Assembly: GCF_021018745.1 (NCBI RefSeq)
Contig: NZ_CP063845.1
Span: forward strand, 620,001 to 684,000
Direction: 5' to 3'
DNA: 64,000 bases
Origin: Gloeobacter morelensis MG652769
Lineage (GTDB): Bacteria; Cyanobacteriota; Cyanobacteriia; Gloeobacterales; Gloeobacteraceae
In this document: positions 53,852-63,604 of the stretch, one piece after another
Position numbering within the stretch: position 1 is the stretch's first letter
Layout: each line of letters opens with the position of its first letter
Made by a program: the position numbers and the translations under genes
The notes under the pieces: generated by a model
Databases searched by the model: none
Told to the model about the DNA's origin: nothing
The model's input: the letters and a program-made list of their open reading frames with translations, nothing else

Positions 53852-55485
53852 ACACAGCCGAATTGTTGGTGCAGTGCCTGGAAAACGAAGGTGTCCGCTA
53901 CATCTTCGGCTTGCCCGGCGAAGAGAACATGCAGTTTCTGGAGGCGCTGCAAAGCTCGTCCATTCAGTTTGTCACCACCCGCCACGAACAGGGTGCCGCC
54001 TTCATGGCCGACGTCTACGGGCGGCTGACCGGCCAGGCGGGGGTGTGCCTTTCGACCCTGGGTCCCGGCGCGACCAATTTGATGACCGGCGTGGCCGACG
54101 CCAACCTCGATCGCGCCCCACTGGTGGCGATCACCGGCCAGGTGGGTACCGATCGCATGCACGTCGACGCCCACCAGTACCTCGACTTGGTGGCAATGTT
54201 CGCTCCGGTGACCAAGTGGAGTACCCACATCGTCCGCCCGAGCAACACCCCCGAAATCGTCCGCAAGGCGTTCAAGATCGCCCAGGCCGAAAAACCGGGG
54301 GCAGTGCACATCGAACTACCGGAAAACATCGCTTCGATGGCGGCGCTGGGCGAGCCGCTGCGCGTCACCGACAACCACGATGTATTCGCTTCGTTTAGTA
54401 GCATTACCCAGGCGGCCGAGCTGATTTCCCGGGCCGACAACCCGCTAATTCTGGTGGGCAACGGCGCCATCCGCTGCAGTGCGAGTGCCGCGCTCACCGA
54501 GTTCGCCACGCGCCTGAATATCCCGGTGGCCAATACCTTCATGGGCAAGGGGGTTATTCCTTATACCCATCCGCTGGCGCTGTGGGCGGTGGGCCTGCAG
54601 CAGCGCGACTACATCAGCTGCGGCTTCGACCGCGCCGATCTGGTGATCGCCATCGGCTACGACCACATCGAGTACTCGCCCAAAAAGTGGAACCCCATGG
54701 GCGACATTCCGATCGTCCATATCGGCCGCACCGCCGCAGAAGTCGACAGCAGCTATATCCCACAAGTCGAAGTAGTAGGCGACATCTCCGACAGCCTGCA
54801 GGAGATCCTGTCGCGCGCCGACCGCCAGGGCAAAGCCGACCCCTATGCCATCCAACTGCGCGACGACATCCGCGCCGAGTACACCGAGTACGCCCACGAC
54901 ACCGGCTATCCCGTCAAACCCCAAAAAATAATTTACGACCTGCGCCAGGTGCTGGGCTCGGAGGATATCTTGATCTCCGACGTCGGCGCCCACAAAATGT
55001 GGGTGGCCCGCCACTACCACTGCGACCGCCCCAACACCTGCATCATCTCCAATGGCTTTGCCGCCATGGGCATCGCCATCCCCGGCGCTGTCGCCGCCAA
55101 ACTCGTCCACCCCCACCGCAAAGTGGTGGCCGTCACCGGCGACGGCGGCTTCATGATGAACATGCAGGAACTGGAGACGGCCCTGCGCATCGGTACGCCC
55201 TTCGTGACGCTTATCTTCAACGACGGCGGCTACGGTCTCATCGAATGGAAGCAACAGACCCACTTCAACCGCTCCGCCTTCGTGCGCTTCGGCAATCCCG
55301 ACTTTGTGCGCCTTGCCGAGAGTATGGGTCTTAAGGGCTACCGCGTCGAGGCGGGCGACGAGCTGTTGCCCATCCTCAAAACTGCCCTCGAACAGGAGGT
55401 TCCGGCCATCATCGACTGCCCGGTGGACTACCGGGAGAACATGGAACTCTCGCAGCGGGTCATGCAACTCAGTTGCGCCGTTTAA
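53848..55485 (+). CDS. 2-oxoglutarate decarboxylase (ThDP enzyme)
   Basis: 545 residues of the acetolactate synthase-like ThDP family. The catalytic Glu is in RHEQGAAFMADVYGRLTGQ (about 50), and the ThDP-binding motif is VTGDGGFMMNMQELETALR (GDG...NN-like, about 430). Coupled by an ATGA overlap to the SSADH gene, the order seen for the cyanobacterial 2-oxoglutarate decarboxylase/SSADH pair first shown in Synechococcus sp. PCC 7002. Acetolactate synthase is less likely for this reason. Confidence 0.9.
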   Translation: MNTAELLVQCLENEGVRYIFGLPGEENMQFLEALQSSSIQFVTTRHEQGAAFMADVYGRLTGQAGVCLSTLGPGATNLMTGVADANLDRAPLVAITGQVGTDRMHVDAHQYLDLVAMFAPVTKWSTHIVRPSNTPEIVRKAFKIAQAEKPGAVHIELPENIASMAALGEPLRVTDNHDVFASFSSITQAAELISRADNPLILVGNGAIRCSASAALTEFATRLNIPVANTFMGKGVIPYTHPLALWAVGLQQRDYISCGFDRADLVIAIGYDHIEYSPKKWNPMGDIPIVHIGRTAAEVDSSYIPQVEVVGDISDSLQEILSRADRQGKADPYAIQLRDDIRAEYTEYAHDTGYPVKPQKIIYDLRQVLGSEDILISDVGAHKMWVARHYHCDRPNTCIISNGFAAMGIAIPGAVAAKLVHPHRKVVAVTGDGGFMMNMQELETALRIGTPFVTLIFNDGGYGLIEWKQQTHFNRSAFVRFGNPDFVRLAESMGLKGYRVEAGDELLPILKTALEQEVPAIIDCPVDYRENMELSQRVMQLSCAV

Positions 55486-55733
55486 TCAGCTGCTTCTCCC
55501 AAAGGCCGGGTCGACTTTAAGTCATTACGGTTTCATCCGTTCGGGGGGCATCGGGTCGTCCGAAAATCATCCGACCCCTTATCAAACAAGCGCGGCAAAT
55601 CGCACAACCTGGGATCGGCGAAAAAGGTGCCAGGGTTCTTGCATATCTCTATCCAGAGAGAGATAGCATACACCGCCTCAGACTTGTATACTATATTAAC
55701 CAAGTTGCTATTGGTCAAAGGTATGGCACAGGG

Positions 55734-56144
55734 ATGACAGAGAGTACCCAAGACCGGATCATGAGTGCCCTGCGCTCGATGGAAAAAGAGGGTCGCCTGC
55801 CAATGAACGCCGGCCTGCTGGTCGACGAATTGATGCAGGTGACCAACCTCGCCCGCAGCACCGTCTACCGTTACCAGCGTCAGTGGCGCAAATATGCCCG
55901 GGCGCCGCGTACGACCCTCGACGACGAACTGACGACAGCGAGTGCTCAGCAGCGCTTTTTGATCAGCATTCGCATGCCTGCGGATCTATTGCGCTGGCTC
56001 AAAGCGATGGGCGAAGCACAAAACATCGGCTATCAGTCGCTGATTGTCGCCTTGCTCTACTGGACCAAGGACAATCCGTTGCTCAGCCAATCGGGCATCG
56101 ATTTCGACAGCCAGGACGAAGACTTCGAAGAAGAAGTCCCCTAG
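55734..56144 (+). CDS. Probable DNA-binding protein (HTH N-terminus, RHH-like C-terminus)
   Basis: 136 residues. The N-terminal half (LLVDELMQVTNLARSTVYRY) reads as a helix-turn-helix. The C-terminal half (FLISIRMPADLLRWLKAMGE, then GYQSLIVALLY) resembles a ribbon-helix-helix region like those of BrnA-type antitoxins. The acidic tail ends EDEDFEEEV-like. No toxin gene is beside it. AT-rich sequence before the start (TATACTATATTAA) could be its promoter. Confidence 0.75.
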   Translation: MTESTQDRIMSALRSMEKEGRLPMNAGLLVDELMQVTNLARSTVYRYQRQWRKYARAPRTTLDDELTTASAQQRFLISIRMPADLLRWLKAMGEAQNIGYQSLIVALLYWTKDNPLLSQSGIDFDSQDEDFEEEVP

Positions 56145-56327
56145 CGCCTTCCGTCCGGCGCCGCGCAGTACGAGCGAATATCCGTTTGCTCTGCTCTGCG
56201 GCCTGAAGCGCCCTCTGTAGGAGCGCTTCGGTGTCGAGCGATCACGCTCGATCGTATGCAAGAGCCTCTACCGTTACCGGACGTGCAGGGGTTGCTCGAA
56301 CTTGGCTGCCACAATTGCAGCATACCG

Positions 56328-56774
56328 TCAATAAAACGGCACATTGTACTCGCAGGCGGCGGCCGGATCGCCATCGTACCGGTCGCAGTGTGAGCCGGTG
56401 ATGCGGATCTGGCCCACGAACGCTTCGGTGGTCACCCCGGAGGGCCGATAGGGCCGCACCACCGCATAGGCAAGGCCGTCGGGCAACAGTTGGTCCACTG
56501 AGCGCCTCAAATTGGCGGGTGGATGGTAGTACTGCCGCCACAACTCGGCATCGACGGTAGCCGAAGCCGTGACCAGATCCGGCAGGCGCAGATGATCCTT
56601 CAAAAAGGCGCGAGAAGCGGCCAGGATCCGGCCCATCTCCACCGGATATTGAGCCGCTATCTGGCTCTGCCGGTAGCTGGAGACAGCGATCAGAGTCGCC
56701 GGGGCGAGTACCGCTGCGATAGCCACCGCCGCCAACGCTTCGGTGAATGTCGATCCGTGGCAGTTGCGCCGCAT
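56328..56774 (-). CDS. Type IV pilin-like (prepilin) protein
   Basis: 148 residues. The N-terminus has a class III signal: Gly followed by STFTEALAAVAIAAVL, with the Glu at +5 and the hydrophobic helix, so a prepilin peptidase site is likely. The rest is a globular pilin head with Cys near the end (GSHCDRYDG...AACEYN), probably a disulphide. Minor pilin or pseudopilin. Confidence 0.8.
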   Translation of the reverse strand: MRRNCHGSTFTEALAAVAIAAVLAPATLIAVSSYRQSQIAAQYPVEMGRILAASRAFLKDHLRLPDLVTASATVDAELWRQYYHPPANLRRSVDQLLPDGLAYAVVRPYRPSGVTTEAFVGQIRITGSHCDRYDGDPAAACEYNVPFY

Positions 56775-56832
56775 CGGCCTACCGAACGTGCTGGCTCTAT
56801 TTTTTCATATCCATGGGAAATCGGCAAGCAAT

Positions 56833-58194
56833 TTACAGGGCTTGGGCGTGGACGGGTTGCACTTCATCGAGCCAGGCGATATCCCCGGCGGCCGGGCGAG
56901 CGCCATCCTCCGGCACGGACACCACCGAGGCACCATGGGGCGGCAGCACGAGCACCGCGTCCTGGGAACTCAAGTGGACGCCTTGATCGCCCAGATTTAA
57001 AAAGAAGTCGTACTGGCCGCGCCGGTAAGCCACCACTTGAGGATGGGGAACGTCGTAGACGACAAACCGCTCGCCCAGCGTCCGGCGAAAAGCTGCGAGG
57101 CGGTCGAGAAAACGCCGGGCCGGGGGATGACTGGCTATTTTTGCTTCACGCCCGAGTTGGACCGGCAGACGCACCGTGCGCTCGCCCTGACCCAGGTATT
57201 CAAGGAAGGCCCCCGGCACGGTTGCGCACAACAACGTGGCATTCCACCAGCTCTGGCCGAAGACCTGGCGGGCGGGCGGCTCGTCGTGGTTCTCAGCAAA
57301 GCGCACCACCCGTTCAGAAAAACGCGGCTCCGCGCGCAGGTGGGCGGCAATGCCGTGGGCATCGCGCCGGCAGAGGCGATCGTAGAGGGTCTTGTCGTAG
57401 CAATAGTCAAAACCCAATTGCATCAAATTCCATTCCAGTCCCCAGTACGCTTCGGCAATAAACAAAAAGCCCGGATGGCGCGCTTTGACGGTGGCGATCG
57501 CCTCGGCCCAAAATTCAACTCCCGGATCTTGGCACCAGGTGCGCGCAAACACCTCGCGCAGCATCAACATGGCCATATCGCAGCGCACGCCGTCGGCGCG
57601 CTCGGCGATCGAAAGCAACTGCTCAAGCAGCACCCGGCGCGCTTCCGGGTAGGCGTAGTTGAACTGGGCCGTGTCGGTCCAGGCTGGAAAGTAAGGGTCG
57701 CGGCCGTGGGAGAGGTGGGCGTCCCCGGTGCGAAAACAGCCGTTGCCCGACGCATCGAGGCAAGGCACGAACCACTCCGGATGTTCACTCGGCCAACGCG
57801 CATCGACGGCACAGTGGTTAGGAATAAAATCGACGATCACTCCGACGCCCAGCCGGTCGTTGAGCAGCCGCCGCAACCGTCTGAGCCCCGCCTCGCTTCC
57901 CAGGTGCTCATCGACCGTATAGCGGCGGATGGCATAGGCTGAACCGACCACATCTTCGAGGTGCAAATCGGGCAGAGCACGGCGAAATTCGTACTGTAGA
58001 CCCGGATGGTTCAGGGCGATGGTCCGGCCCGCCTCCGAGCGCTCCCACAGACCCATCAACCAGACATAGTCGCGGTGGCGCACGATAGGTTCGATATCGT
58101 CTGGACTCAGCGTATCGAGACGGTGCTGCTGCTCGCGCAGCCAGACCCAGCTGTTCAGTTCAAGAATCGACGGAGAGGTGGGTGGAAAGTTCAC
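56833..58194 (-). CDS. GH13-family glycosidase (alpha-amylase-like)
   Basis: 453 residues. The GH13 regions are visible: VGVIVDFIPNH (about 118), DGVRCDMAML with the nucleophile Asp (about 202), FLFIAEAYW with the acid Glu (about 241) and AENHDE with the final Asp (about 302). It lacks a secretion signal. The exact specificity (amylase, glucosidase or trehalose-related) is not evident. Confidence 0.88.
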   Translation of the reverse strand: MNFPPTSPSILELNSWVWLREQQHRLDTLSPDDIEPIVRHRDYVWLMGLWERSEAGRTIALNHPGLQYEFRRALPDLHLEDVVGSAYAIRRYTVDEHLGSEAGLRRLRRLLNDRLGVGVIVDFIPNHCAVDARWPSEHPEWFVPCLDASGNGCFRTGDAHLSHGRDPYFPAWTDTAQFNYAYPEARRVLLEQLLSIAERADGVRCDMAMLMLREVFARTWCQDPGVEFWAEAIATVKARHPGFLFIAEAYWGLEWNLMQLGFDYCYDKTLYDRLCRRDAHGIAAHLRAEPRFSERVVRFAENHDEPPARQVFGQSWWNATLLCATVPGAFLEYLGQGERTVRLPVQLGREAKIASHPPARRFLDRLAAFRRTLGERFVVYDVPHPQVVAYRRGQYDFFLNLGDQGVHLSSQDAVLVLPPHGASVVSVPEDGARPAAGDIAWLDEVQPVHAQAL

Positions 58195-58529
58195 AATCGG
58201 CCTAGCTTTCGGTTAACATATCTTACAATATCTGAGCAAAAATGTGTCGACCGTCCAAGTGCATCAAATTGCTAAATATCCTTTGAACAATTGCTTGCAA
58301 ACCCATGAATAAAATCTACAGAATTTGCTTGTATTTTGAGAGCCACCGCAGAGCACAACTGTGACCTTCGGGAACGGCGGCTCTACCGTTCCCGCAGAGT
58401 TGCGCAGGTAGTGCGCGCGGACTCTTCCGAGCGCTCCGCCTACCCACAGGGAAAAATTGCCGCAGACAAAAGAAACCGCCATCGCCCGACGGCATGAGTT
58501 CACCGCGCTGTTGCGAAGCGCATTCCGGA
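58195..58529. other. Intergenic region
   Basis: 335 bases between two - strand genes. A hairpin with GGGAACGG / CCGTTCCC arms at 58370-58393 is the only clear structure; it could be a terminator for the gene at 58530. The AT-rich part near 58210-58320 likely carries the GH13 promoter. No gene is seen. Confidence 0.5.
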
Positions 58530-58862
58530 TTACAAAGAGGCGATCGAAGCTTCTTGACCTTCAGCAGTCAGCCATAGCGCAAATTCGTCGCGCCGATAGA
58601 CACTCGGACGGTCGCGGCGACCGAAGCGCACCAAACTCGGCAGACCATGTTCAGAAATTTGAGCCTGGATCCAGGTGCGCACGCCTTGGCGGGAATTGGG
58701 CGGCATCTCGCACTGGTGGGGTCCGAACATCATCACCAGGGTATTGCTCGACTGCAAAGGCGCGTCCTCGCGCATCAGCCGCGGCAGCAAACTCTTGGGG
58801 TTGAGGGTGGGCTCAAGACGGATACTTCTTCTGTGCTCCATAAGACCTTCCATGAAGTCCAT
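58530..58862 (-). CDS. Hypothetical protein
   Basis: 110 residues (or about 103 from the internal MEHRRS start). No domain is recognised. The C-terminal half (GVRTWIQAQISEHGLPSLVR...) is basic and may be DNA-binding. Weak case: composition fits but family is unknown. Confidence 0.5.
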   Translation of the reverse strand: MDFMEGLMEHRRSIRLEPTLNPKSLLPRLMREDAPLQSSNTLVMMFGPHQCEMPPNSRQGVRTWIQAQISEHGLPSLVRFGRRDRPSVYRRDEFALWLTAEGQEASIASL

Positions 58863-59010
58863 TCCTGCAAGGAGCAGAGCGCGCCATCCCAGTTCGAGCC
58901 GATCTTGCTTGCAAATCCCGGCGAGGCCGATCTCGCAACCCCGAACCTTACAGAAAGTTACTGTTCTGCCGCTAGTCTACCAGTTCGATCGGATTGTGGC
59001 CACGCAAAAG

Positions 59011-59646
59011 TTAGAAACAACTGGCCGCCGCCAGCCGCTGGGGTTCTTTGAGGTAGATGCGGCGGTCGGAGCCTATCTCAATAAGACCGCGGTATTTGAG
59101 TTCGCCCAAAAAGCGCGTCACCGTCACCCGTGTAGTTCCCAGGGCGTTGGCAAATTGCTGGTGAGTGAGGCGCACATCGATGCGGATACCCTCGCCGGTG
59201 GGATGGCCGAATTCGTGGGCGAGCAGGTACAAAAAGCCCTGCAGCCGGTCGATCACCAGGCGCTTGCCCGCCAGCGCCAGCAGAGCTTCCGCCTGGCGCA
59301 GGCGGCGGGCCATCTGTTCGGTCAATTCGCGTGCCAGCCGTGGGCTGGAGTGGATCTCCTCGGTGGTCAACCGGAGCAAATCGACGTTGGTGAGCGCCAC
59401 GGCATGGTAAGGCTCCAGCAGCGTCAGCGAACGGCCCAACGGCATCAGCGGGCCTGCCAGCCCCAACAGCGCCTCGTCGCCGCTCGGTTGCAGCGTTGCT
59501 AGTTGCACCAACCCCCGGTAGACAATCCAGATTTCCTGGTTGCGCAAGGGGATACTCTGTCCGGCCTTAAAAAAGCGCAGGGTTCTCTCCCGGTACAGTT
59601 CCTCGAGCAGCAGGCGGAAATCCTGTTGTGCGTCCCGGTTCGACAT
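59011..59646 (-). CDS. Crp/Fnr-family transcriptional regulator
   Basis: 211 residues. An N-terminal cyclic-nucleotide-like beta-roll (to about 110), a long dimer helix, and a C-terminal winged helix with LTHQQFANALGTTRVTVTRF, the recognition helix. No Cys cluster as in Fnr. The effector and targets are unknown. It is not close enough to NtcA to be called so. Confidence 0.88.
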   Translation of the reverse strand: MSNRDAQQDFRLLLEELYRERTLRFFKAGQSIPLRNQEIWIVYRGLVQLATLQPSGDEALLGLAGPLMPLGRSLTLLEPYHAVALTNVDLLRLTTEEIHSSPRLARELTEQMARRLRQAEALLALAGKRLVIDRLQGFLYLLAHEFGHPTGEGIRIDVRLTHQQFANALGTTRVTVTRFLGELKYRGLIEIGSDRRIYLKEPQRLAAASCF

Positions 59647-59731
59647 AAAAAAGTAGTCCAGATAACGAGTGACCTTACCCTAAACCGCCCAGGTAAAGGT
59701 CAGGTAATGAAGAACACCGAAATTAGGTGTC

Positions 59732-59772
59732 AGGTGCCAGGTTGCAGGCGGCGCGCCCTGAAGCTGGCACCT
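59732..59772 (-). terminator. Hairpin after the response-regulator gene
   Basis: AGGTGCCAG and CTGGCACCT arms (59732-59740, 59764-59772) with an inner GC stem. It lies directly 3' of the - strand response regulator. No strong U-tract on that strand. Confidence 0.6.
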
Positions 59773-59773
59773 T

Positions 59774-60478
59774 TTAATCGCGCAGGCTGTAACCGACGCT
59801 GCGCACAGTGTGGATAAGCTTTTTCTCGCCTTCGCGCTCGATTTTGAGGCGCAAGTAGCGAATGTAGACTTCGACGATATTCGATTCACCGTCAAAATTT
59901 TCGCCCCAGACGTTCAGGAGGATCCGCTCGCGCGACAGTACCTCGCGGGCGTGTTCCATCAGGTAGTGGAGCAAATCGTACTCGCGGGCGGTCAGTTCGA
60001 TAAGCTGCCCGCCGCGGCGCACCTCCCGGGTGCGGGTGTTGACGATGAGATCGGCCAGGCGCAGCACCCCGCTCTCGCGGCCCTGCACGCGCTTGAGCTG
60101 GCATTGGATGCGGTCGACTAGGGCAGCGATATCGAAAGGAGAAACGATGTAGTCGTCGGCACCCACATCAAGACCCGCCACCCGTTCGGAGATCGTCTCG
60201 CCGTCGCTGAGGAGCAAGACCGGCAGGCTGTAGGTGGCCTGGCGCAGAGCGCGGCACAGGCGCAAGCCGCCGGGACCGGCCGCCAGAATGATCAAGTCGG
60301 GATTCTCGAGCTGCACCAGGGCCAGAGCGCTTTCGCTCTTTTGCGTCTCGGGGCTGAGGCTCACCCGAAAGCCGGCCTGGCGCAGCCGTTCGCCGAGTTG
60401 CTCGGCGAGAGCCTGGTCCATTTCAAGCAGCAGCAGCGAAGCGCGGCGAGTCGAGCGGACGACGGGCGGAGCGAGCAT
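59774..60478 (-). CDS. OmpR-type response regulator with a degenerate receiver
   Basis: 234 residues. The receiver domain keeps part of the acidic pair (LLLLEMDQ, residues 19-21) and a Ser in the switch position. The phosphoacceptor Asp, however, aligns with Ala66 (PDLIILAAGPG) and the conserved Lys reads Ser (YIVSPFD). The C-terminal OmpR winged helix is intact (LTAREYDLLHYLMEHAREVL, SNIVEVYIRYLRLKI). A phosphorylation-independent regulator, like NblR, is the best idea. Confidence 0.9.
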   Translation of the reverse strand: MLAPPVVRSTRRASLLLLEMDQALAEQLGERLRQAGFRVSLSPETQKSESALALVQLENPDLIILAAGPGGLRLCRALRQATYSLPVLLLSDGETISERVAGLDVGADDYIVSPFDIAALVDRIQCQLKRVQGRESGVLRLADLIVNTRTREVRRGGQLIELTAREYDLLHYLMEHAREVLSRERILLNVWGENFDGESNIVEVYIRYLRLKIEREGEKKLIHTVRSVGYSLRD

Positions 60479-60595
60479 AGGAGCAGGCGGACGACGGATG
60501 ACACTGTCTCACATTAGCTCACCCGGGGGCCGGGCGGCGGGCTTTGGCATCGCCGGAGGTTGATGTCAGAATAAGCACAGTGCCCGGGCTCCCTC

Positions 60596-61504
60596 GTGTT
60601 TTTTAGCGTCGTTATTCCCACTTACAATCGGCTTGCCATCCTCACCAAGTGCCTCGAGGCGATGGAGGCGCAGCGCTGGGAGGGCCGCTACGAGATAGTC
60701 GTCGTCGACGACGGTTCGACCGACGGCACGGTGGCATTTTTGCAGGACCACCCCGAGCGCTTCAGCCATGTGCGCCTGCTGGTGCAAGATCACCGCGGCC
60801 CGGCGGCGGCGCGCAATCTGGGAGTTGCTGACGCCCGGGGCGACACGGTGATCTTTATCGACTCGGATCTGGTGGTTACACCCGTATTTCTCGAATGCCA
60901 CGCCCGCGCCCTCGAGGAGCACGCGGGCGACGCAGTCTTCACCTACGGCCGAGTGGTCAACACGTGCAACTTCGAGCACCCCGAGTTGGAGCCCTACAAA
61001 ATCACCGATTTTTCAGCCGCGTATTTTGCCACCGGCAACGTCGCCATTGCCCGCCACTGGCTCGAAAAAGCCGGCCCCTTCGACGAAGCCTTCAGCCTCT
61101 ACGGGTGGGAGGACCTCGAACTGGGGGTGCGGCTCAAAAAACTCGGACTCAAGCTCGTCAAATGCCCGGAGGCCGTGGGCTATCACTGGCATCCACCTTT
61201 CACCCTCAAGCAATTGCCTTCCCTCATTCAAAAAGAGTACGAGCGCGGCCGGATGGGGGTGGTCTTTTATCGCAAGCACCCGAATTGGGATGTGCGCATG
61301 ATGATCCAGATGACGCCGCTGCACCAAGCGCTGTGGGGGCTGCTTTCGTTGGGCGGCCGGCTCAACGAAAAAACGATGGCGCCGCTGTTGCAGTATCTCA
61401 TCGACCGCGGCAAACCGCAGCTGGCGCTGGAATTGGCGCGGGTGTTTCTCAACTGGTACAACGTGCGGGGGGTCTACGCCGCCTACCGCGAAGCGGGTTC
61501 ATGA
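60596..61504 (+). CDS. Family 2 glycosyltransferase
   Basis: 302 residues from GTG 60596. GT-A motifs: SVVIPTYNRLAIL, EIVVVDDGSTDGTVAFL, then VIFIDSDLVV (DxD, about 92) and GWEDLELGVRLKKLGLKLV. It ends four bases into lptC (ATGA overlap). The context with LptC suggests a role in cell-surface or lipopolysaccharide sugars. Confidence 0.9.
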   Translation: MFFSVVIPTYNRLAILTKCLEAMEAQRWEGRYEIVVVDDGSTDGTVAFLQDHPERFSHVRLLVQDHRGPAAARNLGVADARGDTVIFIDSDLVVTPVFLECHARALEEHAGDAVFTYGRVVNTCNFEHPELEPYKITDFSAAYFATGNVAIARHWLEKAGPFDEAFSLYGWEDLELGVRLKKLGLKLVKCPEAVGYHWHPPFTLKQLPSLIQKEYERGRMGVVFYRKHPNWDVRMMIQMTPLHQALWGLLSLGGRLNEKTMAPLLQYLIDRGKPQLALELARVFLNWYNVRGVYAAYREAGS

Positions 61505-62526
61505 GCCGACGCCATCGGGCGCCGGCCGCTTTTGCCTGCCTGCTGCTTGCTGCCTGCTCAGGTCCGCCTGAACCGGCTCCTTCCCAGGCCAACGAAAGCC
61601 CCCTGGTGCTGCAAAACATCGTCCTCAGTGAAACCACCAGCCGGGGCGGCGCCCTGGTGTGGGAACTCAAAGCCCAGCGCGCCGAATACAGCCGCGACCG
61701 CAGCAGCGCTTCCATTCAGCAGATTCGCGGAGTGTTCTACGAGCAGGGGCGCAAAGTGCTCACCGTCGAAGCGCCCAGAGGCGAGGTGCGCGTCGCGGCG
61801 CGCGAAATCTTGCTCACCGGTGGTGTCAAGGCCCTCGCGCCCGTGCGCGAGACCGCCTTCGACGCCGAGCGGGTGCAGTGGTTGCCGGATCGCAACCGGC
61901 TGGAGGCCACCGGCCCGGTCGAACTGCGCCAGCCCAAAGACCGGGTGCGCGTGCGCGGCAAACGGCTCGTGGGCGACCTTGCCGCCCAAATTTATACCCT
62001 CGACGGCGGGGTCGAGGGCGATTCGGCCGTCCAAAAGATCGCCCTGAGCGCTCCGAGTCTCACCTGGAGCCTGGTACCCAACCGCGTCACGGCGGCAGGC
62101 GGCGTCACCGTCCGCGATCTGGCCCGGCAAATCCGGCTGGTGGCACCGCGGGCGGTCTGGCAGGTCGATCAAAACCGCGTCGTCGCCACGGCTGAGGGCA
62201 ACCGGCCGGTCACCGCCGAGCAACCGGCCAACGCCGCCCGCCTCCAGGCGCGTCAGATGATCTGGGATGTGCCCGGGCGAACCCTCACCGGCAATGGCCA
62301 GGTGCAGGCTGAAATGGGCAGGCCCGTCCAGCTGTTCGACGCCGCCCGGGCCACCTACCGCATTGCCGACAACGTGCTGGTGGCCAGCGACGGGCGCTAC
62401 CGCAAGCCGGGCGAGAATACCAGTGTCGAAGGCCCCGTGCTCGAGGCCGACTTCGGACGCAACACCGTGCGCGCCAGCGGCGGCCGGGTGGTGACACGCA
62501 TCCTGCCCGCAGTGATTCAAAAGTGA
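61501..62526 (+). CDS. lptC: LptC-family LPS export protein (lipoprotein)
   Basis: 341 residues. A signal peptide with lipobox LLLAAC ends at Cys19, followed by the LptC beta-jellyroll region ([40 protein letters not shown]) and further repeats of the fold. Cyanobacterial LptC proteins are longer than the E. coli protein, and this one fits. It should bridge the periplasm. Start in the stop of the glycosyltransferase gene; the stop overlaps trpD. Confidence 0.85.
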   Translation: MSRRHRAPAAFACLLLAACSGPPEPAPSQANESPLVLQNIVLSETTSRGGALVWELKAQRAEYSRDRSSASIQQIRGVFYEQGRKVLTVEAPRGEVRVAAREILLTGGVKALAPVRETAFDAERVQWLPDRNRLEATGPVELRQPKDRVRVRGKRLVGDLAAQIYTLDGGVEGDSAVQKIALSAPSLTWSLVPNRVTAAGGVTVRDLARQIRLVAPRAVWQVDQNRVVATAEGNRPVTAEQPANAARLQARQMIWDVPGRTLTGNGQVQAEMGRPVQLFDAARATYRIADNVLVASDGRYRKPGENTSVEGPVLEADFGRNTVRASGGRVVTRILPAVIQK

Positions 62527-63551
62527 TGAACGAAAAACATTTGCAGTCGTTGCTAATTTCTCGCCTGGGCGGCGCGGCGCTCTCGGAGGAAGCGGCCCGG
62601 GAACTGATGGAAGCGTGGCTGGCAGGGGAGGTGCCTGCCGCTCTCTCCGGTGCTCTGCTGGTGGCGATTGCGCCTTTGGCGATCACTGCAGGCGAACTGG
62701 CGGCGATGGCCAAGACGCTGCAAGAAGCTGCGGGCGCTGCCCCCACCGGGCTGCCGGTGCTGCTCGACACCTGCGGTACCGGCGGGGATGGGCTGGGAAC
62801 ATTTAATATCTCGACGGCGGTCGCCTTTGTAGCGGCGGCCTGTGGGGTACCGGTGGCCAAGCACGGTGCTCGCTCCGCCTCTAGCCGGGTCGGCTCCGCC
62901 GATGTGCTGGAGCGCCTGGGAGTGCGCCTCAGCCAGGAGCGCGCGCGCGTGCGCGCCGCCCTCGACGCGGTGGGGATCACCTTTTTGTTCGCCCCGGGCT
63001 GGCACCCGGCCTTAAAAGCCGTGGCACCCGTGCGCCGCGAACTGGGCATCCGCACCGTGTTTAATTTGCTCGGTCCGCTGGTCAACCCGCTGGTGCCCAC
63101 CGCCCAGGTGCTCGGGGTCTACCATCCGCATCTGGTTGTACCGATGGCCGAAGCCCTGGAACAGTTGGGCCGCGAGCGTTTTCTAGTCGTCCACGGCAGC
63201 GGGGGGCTTGACGAGTGCTCGCTTGCGGGACCAACCACGGCAGCGGGAAATCTGAGTGGTCCCCTCTGCGAATCGCACCTGCACCCCGAAGAATTTGGCC
63301 TCGCCGCCGCCCCCCTAGAAGCGCTCGTCGGTGGGGACGTAGCGCAGAACGCCGACATCCTGCGCCGGGTGCTCCAGGGCAAAGGCAGCCGCGCCCAGCG
63401 CGACGTAGTCATCCTCAACACCGCCGCTGCCCTGGTGGCCGCCGGTGCAGTAGCAGGCTGGATGGCCGGGGTCACCCTGGCGCGCGACTGCCTGGCGGAC
63501 GGGGTTCCCTGGACCAAGTGCGAGGCGCTCATCCGCTTCGGCAATGCCTGA
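62526..63551 (+). CDS. trpD: Anthranilate phosphoribosyltransferase
   Basis: 341 residues from ATG 62526, which overlaps the lptC stop by one base. PRPP-binding motif DTCGTGGDG (about 79), [18 protein letters not shown] (usual KHGNRS, here Ala for Asn), and [10 protein letters not shown]. It converts anthranilate and PRPP to phosphoribosyl-anthranilate in tryptophan synthesis. It is encoded apart from other trp genes. Confidence 0.93.
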   Translation: MNEKHLQSLLISRLGGAALSEEAARELMEAWLAGEVPAALSGALLVAIAPLAITAGELAAMAKTLQEAAGAAPTGLPVLLDTCGTGGDGLGTFNISTAVAFVAAACGVPVAKHGARSASSRVGSADVLERLGVRLSQERARVRAALDAVGITFLFAPGWHPALKAVAPVRRELGIRTVFNLLGPLVNPLVPTAQVLGVYHPHLVVPMAEALEQLGRERFLVVHGSGGLDECSLAGPTTAAGNLSGPLCESHLHPEEFGLAAAPLEALVGGDVAQNADILRRVLQGKGSRAQRDVVILNTAAALVAAGAVAGWMAGVTLARDCLADGVPWTKCEALIRFGNA

Positions 63552-63604
63552 AGGCTCAGCCGGTGCGCCGCAAAATGACTCGCCCCTTGGTCAGCGCCAG
63601 CCCG

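Noticed and set aside
53848-55485. Acetolactate synthase large subunit as the call
   Set aside because: Coupling with SSADH fits the cyanobacterial 2-oxoglutarate decarboxylase; no small subunit is adjacent.
58264-58503. - strand frame of 79 codons
   Set aside because: Covers the hairpin at 58370-58393 and has no recognisable features.
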